Shown here: positions 9,453 to 17,428 of the stretch, one piece after another
Layout of the letters: every line of letters starts with the position of its first letter
Numbering within the stretch: position 1 is the stretch's first letter
Source of the DNA: Waterburya agarophytonicola KI4
Lineage (GTDB): Bacteria > Cyanobacteriota > Cyanobacteriia > Cyanobacteriales > Xenococcaceae
Length of the DNA: 61,786 bases
Reading direction: 5' to 3'
Assembly: GCF_020640915.1 (NCBI RefSeq)
Contig: NZ_JADWDC010000023.1
Location: 382 to 62,167 of the forward strand
Translations under genes and position numbers: made by a program
The notes under the pieces: model-generated
Database searches by the model: none
The model's input: only the letters and a program-made list of their open reading frames with translations
What the model was told of the DNA's origin: nothing

Positions 9453-9875
9453 TTAGTCAGAAGATTCTTCAGTTGCCGATCGCGGTTCTATATCCTCATC
9501 TAATGAAGATAAATCAGAACTTATTTCTGATTGCGATCGCGTCAGACGTTCCAAAAGAATACGACGAAGAGTCAAATTATCTTGCTTAATACCAGAAGTA
9601 ACCATTTCTGGCAAAAATTCTAGAGTTTGCTCTGCTATGCTGTCGCGGACAGTCATGATCCGCAAAGCCAACTCCTTTCCTCTAGGTTCGGACATAATCT
9701 CTTCTAGGTAAGCTTCTGCATCTCGCAGTTTGCCTCCCGAAGAATATTTCCTCAGCCAGATCGCTTCACCAGGGTTGGTTTCTGCTAGCTGATCGATAAC
9801 TAACATCACCGCTTTATAAGTTAGATAATTTTGGACAATATTTGCCGTGTCTTTTGCAATATCTTTAGGTTGCAT
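9453..9875 (-). CDS. rbcX: RuBisCO assembly chaperone RbcX
   Basis: 140 residues. RbcX is a homodimeric helical chaperone that grips the C-terminal tail of RbcL during L8 assembly. The N-terminal part (KDTANIVQNYLTYKAVMLV, QLAETNPGEAIWL) is the conserved dimer and peptide-binding region. The C-terminal 25 residues are acidic and low-complexity (SSLDEDIEPRSATEESSD), as in many RbcX proteins. Position between rbcL and rbcS is the classical arrangement. Confidence 0.95.
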   Translation of the reverse strand: MQPKDIAKDTANIVQNYLTYKAVMLVIDQLAETNPGEAIWLRKYSSGGKLRDAEAYLEEIMSEPRGKELALRIMTVRDSIAEQTLEFLPEMVTSGIKQDNLTLRRILLERLTRSQSEISSDLSSLDEDIEPRSATEESSD

Positions 9876-9982
9876 TTAGTTCGGATATAGCCATTCTGGG
9901 ATGTCAAATTTAACAAGTTTTGTTTTTTATTTTTAATCCCAGACGAAACTATTTGCTGTTCGCGAATAACTATTCTCTAAAT

Positions 9983-11398
9983 CTATAGAGTGTCTACTGC
10001 GTCGAATTCAAACTTGATTTCTTTCCATAGTTCGCAAGCTGCTGCCAACTCAGGACTCCAACGGCAAGCTTCGCGGATAACATCGTTACCTTCACGAGCC
10101 AAGTTACGTCCTTCATTACGAGCTTGAACGCAAGCTTCTAGAGCTACGCGGTTAGCAGTTGCACCAGGAGCATTACCCCAAGGGTGTCCTAGAGTACCAC
10201 CACCAAACTGTAGACAGGAATCATCACCGAAGATTTCTACTAGGGCGGGCATATGCCATACGTGGATACCACCAGAAGCGACGGGCATTACACCAGGAAG
10301 AGAAGCCCAGTCTTGAGTGAAGAAGTTACCGCGAGAGCGATCTTCTTCTACATAGTCTTCACGCATTTGGTCGACAAAACCTAGAGTGATATCTCGTTCA
10401 CCCTCAAGTTTACCTACAACAGTACCAGAGTGTAAGTGGTCGCCACCAGATAGACGCAAGCACTTAGCTAATACGCGGAAGTGAATACCGTGATTTCTTT
10501 GACGGTCAATTACAGCGTGCATTGCACGGTGAATATGTAGCAATACACCATTTTTGCGACACCACTTAGCTAAGGTAGTATTAGCGGTAAAACCACCAGT
10601 CAAGAAGTCGTGCATGACGATAGGAGTACCGATTTCTTTAGCGAATTCAGCACGTTCCATCATGTCTTCGCAAGTTGCAGCAGTCACGTTAAGGTAGTGA
10701 CCTTTCATCTCATTAGTTTCTGCTTGAGACTTCTCAATTGCTTCTTGAACGAACAAAAAGCGATCGCGCCAGCGCATGAAAGGCTGTGAGTTAATGTTTT
10801 CATCATCTTTGGTGAAATCTAGACCACCACGGAGAACTTCGTAAACTGCACGACCGTAGTTTTTAGCAGATAGACCTAGTTTGGGCTTAATAGTACAACC
10901 CAATAGAGGACGACCGTATTTGTTTAACAAGTCTCTTTCAACGGTGATACCGTGGGGAGGTCCTTGGAAAGTTTTTAGTAAAGCTACAGGAAAACGTATG
11001 TCCTCTAGACGCAATGCACGTAGAGCTTTAAAACCAAATACGTTACCTACCAAAGAAGTAAGAATGTTAGTTACAGAACCCTCTTCAAACAAATCCATTG
11101 GATAAGCGACAAAACAGAAATACTGATTGTCTTCACCAGGAACTGGTTCGACTTCATAACAACGACCTTTATAGCGATCAAGATCGGTTAAACCATCAGT
11201 CCATACTGTTGTCCAAGTACCAGTGGATGACTCAGCAGCTACCGCAGCCGCACATTCTTCTGCTGGAACACCAGGCTGAGGAGTCATACGGAAACAAGCC
11301 AAGAGGTCTGTATCCTTGGGAGTGTAATCTGGGGTGTAATAAGTTAGGCGATAGTCTTGTACGCCAGCCTTAAATCCAGCACCTGTTTTAGTTGCCAT
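9983..11398 (-). CDS. rbcL: RuBisCO large subunit RbcL (form IB)
   Basis: 471 residues. It fixes CO2 onto ribulose-1,5-bisphosphate inside the carboxysome. Active-site segments are intact: TIKPKLGL, the carbamylated lysine in [45 protein letters not shown] (loop 6) and [10 protein letters not shown]. The terminal [12 protein letters not shown] is the tail recognised by RbcX. A strong ribosome site GGAGGA lies 9 bases before ATG 11398. It is first in its operon, separated from ccmN by about 600 bases containing the ccm terminator and candidate control elements. Confidence 0.98.
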   Translation of the reverse strand: MATKTGAGFKAGVQDYRLTYYTPDYTPKDTDLLACFRMTPQPGVPAEECAAAVAAESSTGTWTTVWTDGLTDLDRYKGRCYEVEPVPGEDNQYFCFVAYPMDLFEEGSVTNILTSLVGNVFGFKALRALRLEDIRFPVALLKTFQGPPHGITVERDLLNKYGRPLLGCTIKPKLGLSAKNYGRAVYEVLRGGLDFTKDDENINSQPFMRWRDRFLFVQEAIEKSQAETNEMKGHYLNVTAATCEDMMERAEFAKEIGTPIVMHDFLTGGFTANTTLAKWCRKNGVLLHIHRAMHAVIDRQRNHGIHFRVLAKCLRLSGGDHLHSGTVVGKLEGERDITLGFVDQMREDYVEEDRSRGNFFTQDWASLPGVMPVASGGIHVWHMPALVEIFGDDSCLQFGGGTLGHPWGNAPGATANRVALEACVQARNEGRNLAREGNDVIREACRWSPELAAACELWKEIKFEFDAVDTL

Positions 11399-11407
11399 GT
11401 TCGGTCA

Positions 11408-11413
11408 TTCCTC
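11408..11413 (-). promoter_or_regulatory. rbcL ribosome binding site
   Basis: GGAGGA on the minus strand, 9 bases before the rbcL ATG. It is one of the strongest ribosome sites in the window and fits the high expression expected of rbcL. Confidence 0.8.
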
Positions 11414-11535
11414 CATAAATAAAACGCTTAATTTTTTACTTTCTTTTAGAGTCATTTAAATCTTGCAGACTCTATACCTTTAAAAAAGAATCAGTAGAAA
11501 GATATCTCGCGGTCTTTAAAAAATTCGTTGCTTTG

Positions 11536-11560
11536 AGTAGCTAAATCAGCTACTTTTTTT
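11536..11560 (+). terminator. terminator-like hairpin in the rbcL leader, oriented on the plus strand
   Basis: AGTAGCT (11536-11542) pairs with AGCTACT (11548-11554) across a 5-base loop, and a run of seven T follows on the plus strand. No plus-strand gene precedes it. It could end an antisense transcript, or fold as a 5' leader hairpin of rbcL mRNA about 140 bases before the start codon. Confidence 0.5.
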
Positions 11561-11762
11561 CGCAATTTCTTATGTTAATACCATAGCATGGATGTTAATC
11601 ATTTCTAATGATTTTTCCTTTGACTGTGATTGGATTATTTTTTACGACAGATTAGTTTAACTAATGAATATTGAAAGTTGTTATTAAAAAAGTTAAGAAT
11701 TATTAATATTATCTTTATTATCTTTAGTTTTGAATATTTTTTTAGGCTCTAATAATCAAGTG

Positions 11763-11784
11763 AAATAAGCATATGTGCTTATTT
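11763..11784. promoter_or_regulatory. perfect palindrome upstream of rbcL, candidate operator
   Basis: AAATAAGCA (11763-11771) and TGCTTATTT (11776-11784) form a perfect 9-bp inverted repeat with a 4-base centre. It lies about 365 bases before the rbcL start and downstream of the ccm terminator. The symmetry suits a dimeric regulator; which one is unknown. Confidence 0.4.
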
Positions 11785-11861
11785 GAAAAATAAAATATTA
11801 ATTACTATCTTAAAACTAAATTAAGCTCAAAGTATTGCCTTAAAAGAAAAAATAGCTATAG

Positions 11862-11903
11862 TTAAAAATAAAAAATCGATACAAGCATAAAATTGCATCG
11901 ATT
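11862..11903 (-). terminator. intrinsic terminator of the ccm operon
   Basis: On the minus strand, 11903-11893 (AATCGATGCAA) pairs with 11884-11874 (TTGTATCGATT), 10 of 11 positions, with an 8-base loop. The sequence then runs TTTTTTATTTTTAAC. It lies about 90 bases after the ccmN stop and implies that ccm and rbc are separate transcription units. Confidence 0.75.
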
Positions 11904-11994
11904 GAAAAATAATATTCAATTATTTATTAATAGTTTTCTTTATATTTTTACTTAATAAGCAAAAATAATATTTTAAGCTGAGTTTTTTAAACTA

Positions 11995-12669
11995 TTATTC
12001 TAATTTTTGGGCATTAGAATCAAAATCTTTCTTGTGGGGAAATAAAGTTACCAAAAGCTGATTAATATACACTTGCCCAACTACTGGATTTTTCTCTTTC
12101 TCAACTTCAAACTCTACTGCTGTTTTTGATTCGGTAGTCGGAGGACTGCTATTTTTTTGTTTAAAATTCTCGACTACTGTTTTACCTTTGGGAAACTTGG
12201 TGCTGTAATTCTTATTTTTACTTGCTCCATGATGAGAATTTTGATTGGGTTGAGACTGAGACTTTGGCGAACTGCTTACTTGCCCCTCTTGTTGTTTGGC
12301 TTCAATTTTCAGCTTACGGGAGGCATCGCCCAAAATCGAACCAGGTTCGATTACCTTCATTGGGTCAACATCCGCTTGAAAAATAGTAACTGCTGTTCCA
12401 ATGCAAGCATTATTGCCAATTTTACAACTACCAATAAGTAAAACTCCAGAACCTAAAATAGCTCCACTGCCGATCTCAATCGAACCTTGAGAAGCATTTA
12501 CAATTACCCCCATACCAATACACACATCAGCACCAATGACAATACGGCGATCGGGAGCAGCTTGCAAAATCACTCCTGGTGCGAGGGATGCTGTAGGATG
12601 AATCTCAACATCACCGCTAATGCGTATATCTTTATTTAAAACAGGTTGCGGGGGTGGTAAGTAAATCAT
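11995..12669 (-). CDS. ccmN: carboxysome assembly protein CcmN
   Basis: 224 residues. The N-terminal half (about 1-125) is a left-handed beta-helix with hexapeptide repeats (IRISGDVEIH-type turns, IEIGSGAILGSG, CKIGNNACIGTA). A polar, low-complexity linker follows (about 128-190). The C-terminal encapsulation peptide is clear: VYINQLLVTLFPHKKDF, an amphipathic helix of the kind known to bind CcmK shell protein. CcmN bridges CcmM in the core to the shell. It is the last gene of the ccm cluster, 124 bases after ccmM. Confidence 0.93.
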   Translation of the reverse strand: MIYLPPPQPVLNKDIRISGDVEIHPTASLAPGVILQAAPDRRIVIGADVCIGMGVIVNASQGSIEIGSGAILGSGVLLIGSCKIGNNACIGTAVTIFQADVDPMKVIEPGSILGDASRKLKIEAKQQEGQVSSSPKSQSQPNQNSHHGASKNKNYSTKFPKGKTVVENFKQKNSSPPTTESKTAVEFEVEKEKNPVVGQVYINQLLVTLFPHKKDFDSNAQKLE

Positions 12670-12793
12670 GAAGAATATTATTTGAATCGTGGGCGCGGGA
12701 ACAGCTATTGCAACTCCTAGCTACAATAGAGCATCAGGCGAACAACCGTTCCTTTGTCCTCCAGGGGATGAGCGCAACCTCTAAAGTGCTAGC

Positions 12794-14893
12794 TTATGGT
12801 CGCTGAATAATAGTTTCAGCTACTCTTCTTTTACTTTTAGGGTCGATTCCCAATAAGCGAACGTATTCGCCATTGTGTTCAGCCAAACAAACTTTCAAAG
12901 AAGCAACTACATCTAACTCATGACGACTATCGATAGTAGCGCAGCTTTTCCACGATTTAGTTTTAAAGCGTCTTTTATCTGCATGTTCTGTGCCTATTTT
13001 GAAGCCAGCAGCTAATAAAGATCGTACTTCTTGAATCGCATCATCGCTGAGTTGGCTTTGACTGAAGTCATTGTAGTGAGCAGCGCGACCATTTTTGCTA
13101 TCGTCATTTGTGTAGTCAGCTACAAAGTAGCCTCGATCCTTAACATTTCTGTTACCGTGACCGTTACCATTTCCGTTGATTTTACCATTGGAACTATTGC
13201 CAGGTCGTTGGATAATAGTTTCTGCTACTCTGCGTTTAGCCTGGATATCGATACCCAACATACGAACGTACTCGCCAGAATGTTCTGCCAAACAATCTTC
13301 CAAAGCGGCAATAACTTCAGATTCGCGATTGCTTTCAATGGGAGAACAAGTTTCCCAAGATTTAGTTTTAAAACGTCGTTTGCTAGTATGTTCTGAGCCA
13401 ATTTTGAAACCAGCAGCTAATAGAGAGCGTATTTGTTGAATAACATCAGCCCCTAAAGAACCGCCACCATTACCATTGCGGCCATAACTAGATCTGCTAC
13501 CACCGTTACTGCTACTACTACCACCAGAATTCCAATTCCTTTTAGCCTGTACGGGATTTTCTCCAGGACGCTGGACGATAATTTCTGCCATTCTTCTTTT
13601 GGCATTATTATCAACGCCGACGATACGCACGTATTCGTTGGGATTTTCAGCCATCGCCTGTTCGATCGCGCCAAATACCTTGCTACTGCTGCCGTCAACT
13701 TGCTTTACTGTCAGCCAAGACTTTGTTTTAAAGCGACGTTTGCTGGCACGTTCGATACCAATACCACAGCCTTGAGAGACTAAGCTATTGATTTGTGCTG
13801 CAACATCACCATCTAAGATACCATCACGACTGCTATGGTTACCGGAGCTAGAACGACTTCTACCACTGCGATTGCGACCGCGATTGTGATTGGCTATGTT
13901 TCTAACTGAACCTTCTCCTGGAGTATCTTCAGGTCGTTGAATAATCATTTCGATAACTCGACGATTGGCTCTTGGATCGACTCCAATTAGCCTGACGTAT
14001 TCTCCCTGATACTCGCGTAACACAGAATCTAGTTCTGCGGTTACATGGCCTTCATTCCGGCTTTCAATTCGCTCGCCAGTAAGCCAGGATTTGGTTTTAA
14101 AACGACGTTGATTAGCGTGTTCGGTGCTGATGATACAGCCTTGCGCCAATAGCGATCGCACTTGGGTTCTAATATCTGAACTTAAACTCATATTCCCTAC
14201 TGAATTTATATAATCATTCTCATTATTGACATCTGAAGTCAGACTCGTATCCACCTCATCTTGTTCGCGAGCCTTGTAAGCTTGGGGATTTACACAGGCA
14301 TCATCATCCGCACAACGATAACCAGCCAAAAGAGCTTCGTTGATTTCCACAACATGATTGGCAAAAGAGCGATCGCTATCTATAACATTTGGTAAGCGTT
14401 CCGCTTGTTGCTGATTGACAATTACTGCTCCTGAAGGAACGTATTTGCCAGGAGGAATTGACACGTCTTGAATCAGAGCGTGCATCATGATAATGCAACC
14501 ATCTCCTACCTTGGCATTGAATACCGTAGAGCGAAAACCAATAAAGCATTCATCCCCAATATAAGCAGGACCGTGTATCAGTGCCATATGAGTAATACAA
14601 GTATTGTTGCCAATCCAGACAGAATACTCTTTACTATCGTCACCGACTACTCGACCTTTTTCCAGACCGTGAATTACGACCCCATCTTGAATATTGCTGC
14701 TTTCTCCAATGTAGAAAGGCGTTCCCTCATCAGCCCTAATTGAGCTACCAGGAGCAATAAATACATTTGCACCTACTCTGACATCCCCAATCAATCTAGA
14801 AAAGGAATGTACGTAAGCAGTGCTGTCTACTTGTGGTGTTGCAAGATCGCTCGACCACGGAGTCGGGGGAGCCGCGTTTGTGCGGACTACCAT
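12794..14893 (-). CDS. ccmM: carboxysome scaffold CcmM with gamma-carbonic anhydrase domain and four RbcS-like repeats
   Basis: 699 residues. Residues about 15-205 are a gamma-class carbonic anhydrase beta-helix. The three zinc-ligand histidines are at His75 (VVIHG), His102 and His107 (THMALIHG). Cys194 and Cys200 occupy the positions of the redox-active disulfide described in the Thermosynechococcus enzyme, so this domain may be an active, oxidation-dependent anhydrase. Four RbcS-like modules follow, each marked by RRFKTKSW, separated by Ser/Gly/Asn-rich linkers. They crosslink RuBisCO into the carboxysome core. A GGAGG ribosome site precedes ATG 14893. An internal start at 14191 probably yields the short form. 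No ccaA is present in the window. Confidence 0.97.
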   Translation of the reverse strand: MVVRTNAAPPTPWSSDLATPQVDSTAYVHSFSRLIGDVRVGANVFIAPGSSIRADEGTPFYIGESSNIQDGVVIHGLEKGRVVGDDSKEYSVWIGNNTCITHMALIHGPAYIGDECFIGFRSTVFNAKVGDGCIIMMHALIQDVSIPPGKYVPSGAVIVNQQQAERLPNVIDSDRSFANHVVEINEALLAGYRCADDDACVNPQAYKAREQDEVDTSLTSDVNNENDYINSVGNMSLSSDIRTQVRSLLAQGCIISTEHANQRRFKTKSWLTGERIESRNEGHVTAELDSVLREYQGEYVRLIGVDPRANRRVIEMIIQRPEDTPGEGSVRNIANHNRGRNRSGRSRSSSGNHSSRDGILDGDVAAQINSLVSQGCGIGIERASKRRFKTKSWLTVKQVDGSSSKVFGAIEQAMAENPNEYVRIVGVDNNAKRRMAEIIVQRPGENPVQAKRNWNSGGSSSSNGGSRSSYGRNGNGGGSLGADVIQQIRSLLAAGFKIGSEHTSKRRFKTKSWETCSPIESNRESEVIAALEDCLAEHSGEYVRMLGIDIQAKRRVAETIIQRPGNSSNGKINGNGNGHGNRNVKDRGYFVADYTNDDSKNGRAAHYNDFSQSQLSDDAIQEVRSLLAAGFKIGTEHADKRRFKTKSWKSCATIDSRHELDVVASLKVCLAEHNGEYVRLLGIDPKSKRRVAETIIQRP
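14189..14191 (-). promoter_or_regulatory. probable internal translation start of the short CcmM isoform
   Basis: An in-frame ATG (codon 235) lies just before the first RbcS-like module (MSLSSDIR) and is preceded by AGGGA only 2 bases away. Starting here would give a 465-residue protein of four modules without the anhydrase domain, matching the short CcmM form known in beta-cyanobacteria. Confidence 0.6.
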
Positions 14894-14997
14894 TATTGAA
14901 ATTCCTCCTAAATTAACTCAATCATTTGTCCAAACCAATTTTCGTTAGGCTATGCTTTTTGATACTTTTGTAGCGTATGCTTTTGCTAGGCTTGACG

Positions 14998-15306
14998 TTA
15001 GAGTAAACGCTCGGCTTCTTTTTTGCTATAAAGAGCATTACGCTCTACGTTGACCGTATCAATAATGCCCACTACTGTAGCATCTAACGGTTTGGACTCT
15101 TGACCAACCTCAATCCTCGCTGCACTACCTCGGCTAATTAGAACCCACTCACTGACACCCGCACCAATGAGATCTCCAGCTACTTCATATTTAGGCAACA
15201 ATTGTCCTTCTTCGTCTATATATTGAACAAGAAGTAATTTTATTCCCCTCATGCTAGGCACTTTATGAGTGCTAACTACCGTCCCGCGAACTTGGGCTAT
15301 TTGCAT
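14998..15306 (-). CDS. ccmL: carboxysome shell vertex protein CcmL
   Basis: 102 residues, a bacterial microcompartment vertex (pentamer) protein. It begins MQIAQVRGTVVSTHK, with LLVQYID and the glycine-rich AGDLIGAGVSEWVLISRGSAAR core typical of the EutN/CcmL fold. Pentamers close the twelve vertices of the icosahedral shell. It lies between the ccmK array and ccmM, 22 bases after the last ccmK. Confidence 0.96.
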   Translation of the reverse strand: MQIAQVRGTVVSTHKVPSMRGIKLLLVQYIDEEGQLLPKYEVAGDLIGAGVSEWVLISRGSAARIEVGQESKPLDATVVGIIDTVNVERNALYSKKEAERLL

Positions 15307-15328
15307 ACCATACTTGCCTAAACTAAAC

Positions 15329-15667
15329 TTATGGTCTTCTTAAAGGGCGGGGATTTACGCTCTCACGAAATTGTTCTACAGCTTCGGTATAGCGAATAGG
15401 TAGGACGTATTCTAGGTTCTCATGAGGACGAGCAATAATGTGAGTAGAAAGAACTTGTCCGCCATTGACTCTAGCAACATTCTCTGTCCCAGCAGCAACG
15501 GAAGCTTGGACTTCTGAAACGTCACCGCGAACGATTACTGTTACGCGACCTGTGCCGATTTTTTCGTATCCAACTAAGGTTACGCGAGCTGCTTTTACCA
15601 TAGCATCTGCTGCTTCTACTACCGCAGGGAAACCAAGGGTTTCAATCATTCCGACTGCAATTGACAT
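15329..15667 (-). CDS. ccmK1: carboxysome shell hexamer protein CcmK (third copy, CcmK1-like)
   Basis: 112 residues, a single BMC-domain hexamer protein ([55 protein letters not shown]). It is identical to the copy at 15727 except for one residue (Ala for Thr in ENVARVNGG) and a longer basic tail ending NPRPLRRP. By length and tail it resembles CcmK1 of Synechocystis, which also directly precedes ccmL. The leader (ACTCCT on the plus strand, AGGAGT in the mRNA) is shared with the neighbouring copy. Confidence 0.92.
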   Translation of the reverse strand: MSIAVGMIETLGFPAVVEAADAMVKAARVTLVGYEKIGTGRVTVIVRGDVSEVQASVAAGTENVARVNGGQVLSTHIIARPHENLEYVLPIRYTEAVEQFRESVNPRPLRRP

Positions 15668-15726
15668 ATTTTTACTCCTGAATTTTCTACTGAATTGGTT
15701 ACTGATAATTTTTAAGTAAAAAATTA

Positions 15727-16038
15727 TTAATAGGTGCGAAACTGCTCTACTTCTTCGGTATAGCGAATGGGTAGGACGTATTCTAAGTTTTCGTGAGGAC
15801 GAGCAATAATGTGGGTGGAAAGAACCTGTCCGCCGTTTACTCTAGTGACGTTTTCTGTACCAGCAGCAACAGAAGCTTGGACTTCTGAAACGTCGCCACG
15901 AACGATTACTGTTACGCGACCCGTGCCAATTTTTTCGTATCCAACTAAGGTTACGCGGGCTGCTTTTACCATAGCATCTGCCGCTTCTACTACCGCAGGG
16001 AAACCAAGGGTTTCAATCATTCCGACTGCAATTGACAT
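15727..16038 (-). CDS. ccmK2: carboxysome shell hexamer protein CcmK (second copy, CcmK2-like)
   Basis: 103 residues ending EEVEQFRTY, the length of Synechocystis CcmK2. It forms the facet hexamers of the shell. The DNA matches the following ccmK copy almost perfectly over long stretches, including the start codon and ribosome site (AGGAGTAAAAATATG), which points to recent duplication or gene conversion. It lies between the other two copies. Confidence 0.93.
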   Translation of the reverse strand: MSIAVGMIETLGFPAVVEAADAMVKAARVTLVGYEKIGTGRVTVIVRGDVSEVQASVAAGTENVTRVNGGQVLSTHIIARPHENLEYVLPIRYTEEVEQFRTY

Positions 16039-16154
16039 ATTTTTACTCCTTTACAATTAGCGATCTAGCTAACTATTTTTAAATTGATTGACTGATGTGT
16101 GATTTTTAGACTGGAGACAATAAGCTTATGAGCTAGAAACTAATAGTTAAATAG

Positions 16155-16463
16155 TTAAAAGCGAAATTGATCTACTTCTTCGGTATAACGAATAGGTAGA
16201 ACGTATTCTAAGTTTTCGTGAGGACGAGCAATAATGTGGGTGGATAATACTTCTCCACCATTGACGCGTTTGACAGACTCTACTCCCGCTGCGACAGAAG
16301 CTTGAACTTCTGAAACATCGCCACGAACAATTACTGTTACGCGACCCGTGCCAATTTTTTCGTATCCAACTAAGGTTACGCGAGCAGCTTTGACCATAGA
16401 GTCTGCTGCTTCTACTACTGCGGGGAAACCAAGGGTTTCAATCATTCCGACTGCAATCGACAT
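16155..16463 (-). CDS. ccmK: carboxysome shell hexamer protein CcmK (first, most divergent copy)
   Basis: 102 residues and the promoter-proximal gene of the cluster. It differs from the other two at several sites: Ser for Ala in [22 protein letters not shown] around residues 60-70, and a short tail EEVDQFRF. The pore region and BMC fold are intact. Its ribosome site is GAGGAAAATAATAAATG. Many beta-cyanobacteria have two ccmK genes at this place; this third copy is an extra CcmK2-like paralogue. Confidence 0.92.
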   Translation of the reverse strand: MSIAVGMIETLGFPAVVEAADSMVKAARVTLVGYEKIGTGRVTVIVRGDVSEVQASVAAGVESVKRVNGGEVLSTHIIARPHENLEYVLPIRYTEEVDQFRF

Positions 16464-17428
16464 TTATTATTTTCCTCTTTAAACCGAATATAAAAACGCT
16501 TGGGGCAGAGAAGCAGGGTATGACAGATTTGTTTACCTGAGCTACTTTGCTACGTTGATTAACTCTTTATATCTAGTCGACAAGCCAATTTCCCAGGCTC
16601 ATATTAAATTATGAGTTTTCTTAATCTCGACCAAAATTACCTTTCATGGTCGAGCTAACAACCATGTCATAATAATTTGGCTAAATAAAGTCTGGCACTT
16701 GCTAATTTACCATCCATTATCAAGCATAAATAACCTTGACTCCTTTGACAACATAAAACATGATTATATTTTTTAATTTGATTGTTAATAAGAATTAATA
16801 CCTGTTGGCAAACATACGTTCTCGACTACGCTATGAGTAGACTGACATTGGGCTTATAACTACTTTTTATAATTTATTTATACTCAAATTTGGCGTTTTC
16901 AAGTATTTGATTCGTAGTATGTCAAGTAACGAAATCATCCTGACTCAGTTGAGTAAGTTTACCTACAGTGATAACCTTTATTTTGTAAAGATCTCAGACA
17001 AACAAGGTAAGCATATATTCTCCTAAAAATATATACTCCAAAAAAACTTTTAATATGTTCTGTGGCGATATTTCATTGAGCCTAACTATCAGTAAAGAGG
17101 GTGAAAGTCGAGAAAAAGTAACTGATATTAATAATTCCAAAATATATTAAATTATTTTAGCAATAAGGCGATCGCAAAAAAATAGACCGAACCAACTATA
17201 GTCAAGATTGAGCTTGAAAACAAGTTTTATTGGGCATTGCCTATCATATATTCTAATTTTATGGAGGGAAATTAAATAAGATTTGAGTGCATCATAGCTG
17301 ATAAGATGGGGTTTTAAGAAAACAATCAAATAAGAATTAGCTTGACTATCAAAAATTTTAAGATAGCTTGTATTGCTAATGACTGAATAAATATAAAAAT
17401 TGGTGTTGTAAGTTCCAAAACAGTTTTG
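16464..17428. promoter_or_regulatory. divergent promoter region between the ccm operon and ndhF-ndhD-cupB
   Basis: A 965-base AT-rich region with no convincing gene. It must hold the promoters of both carbon-uptake operons. The only clear structure is the inverted repeat at 16626-16654. A short minus-strand frame at 17147-17329 has no family features and is not called. Confidence 0.6.
16626..16654. promoter_or_regulatory. inverted repeat upstream of the ccm operon
   Basis: CTCGACCA (16626-16633) and TGGTCGAG (16647-16654) are perfect 8-bp arms with a 13-base spacer, about 165 bases before the first ccmK start. It could be an operator or a leader hairpin. No T-run follows on either strand. 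Confidence 0.4.

Larger units (their letters stand above)
11399..11994. other. rbcL upstream region between ccmN and rbcL
   Basis: An AT-rich 596-base spacer without a credible gene. On the minus strand it contains, in order, the ccm operon terminator (11862-11903), a perfect palindrome (11763-11784), a hairpin (11536-11554) and the rbcL ribosome site (11408-11413). The rbcL promoter must lie here, but I cannot place its -10 box with confidence. Confidence 0.7.

Noticed and set aside
12157-14743. Several plus-strand frames over ccmN and ccmM
   Set aside because: They are antisense shadows of well-conserved genes, with no ribosome sites and low-complexity translations.
17147-17329. 60-residue minus-strand frame in the ccm/ndh divergent region
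   Set aside because: No family features, no ribosome site and an AT-rich composition like the surrounding promoter DNA.
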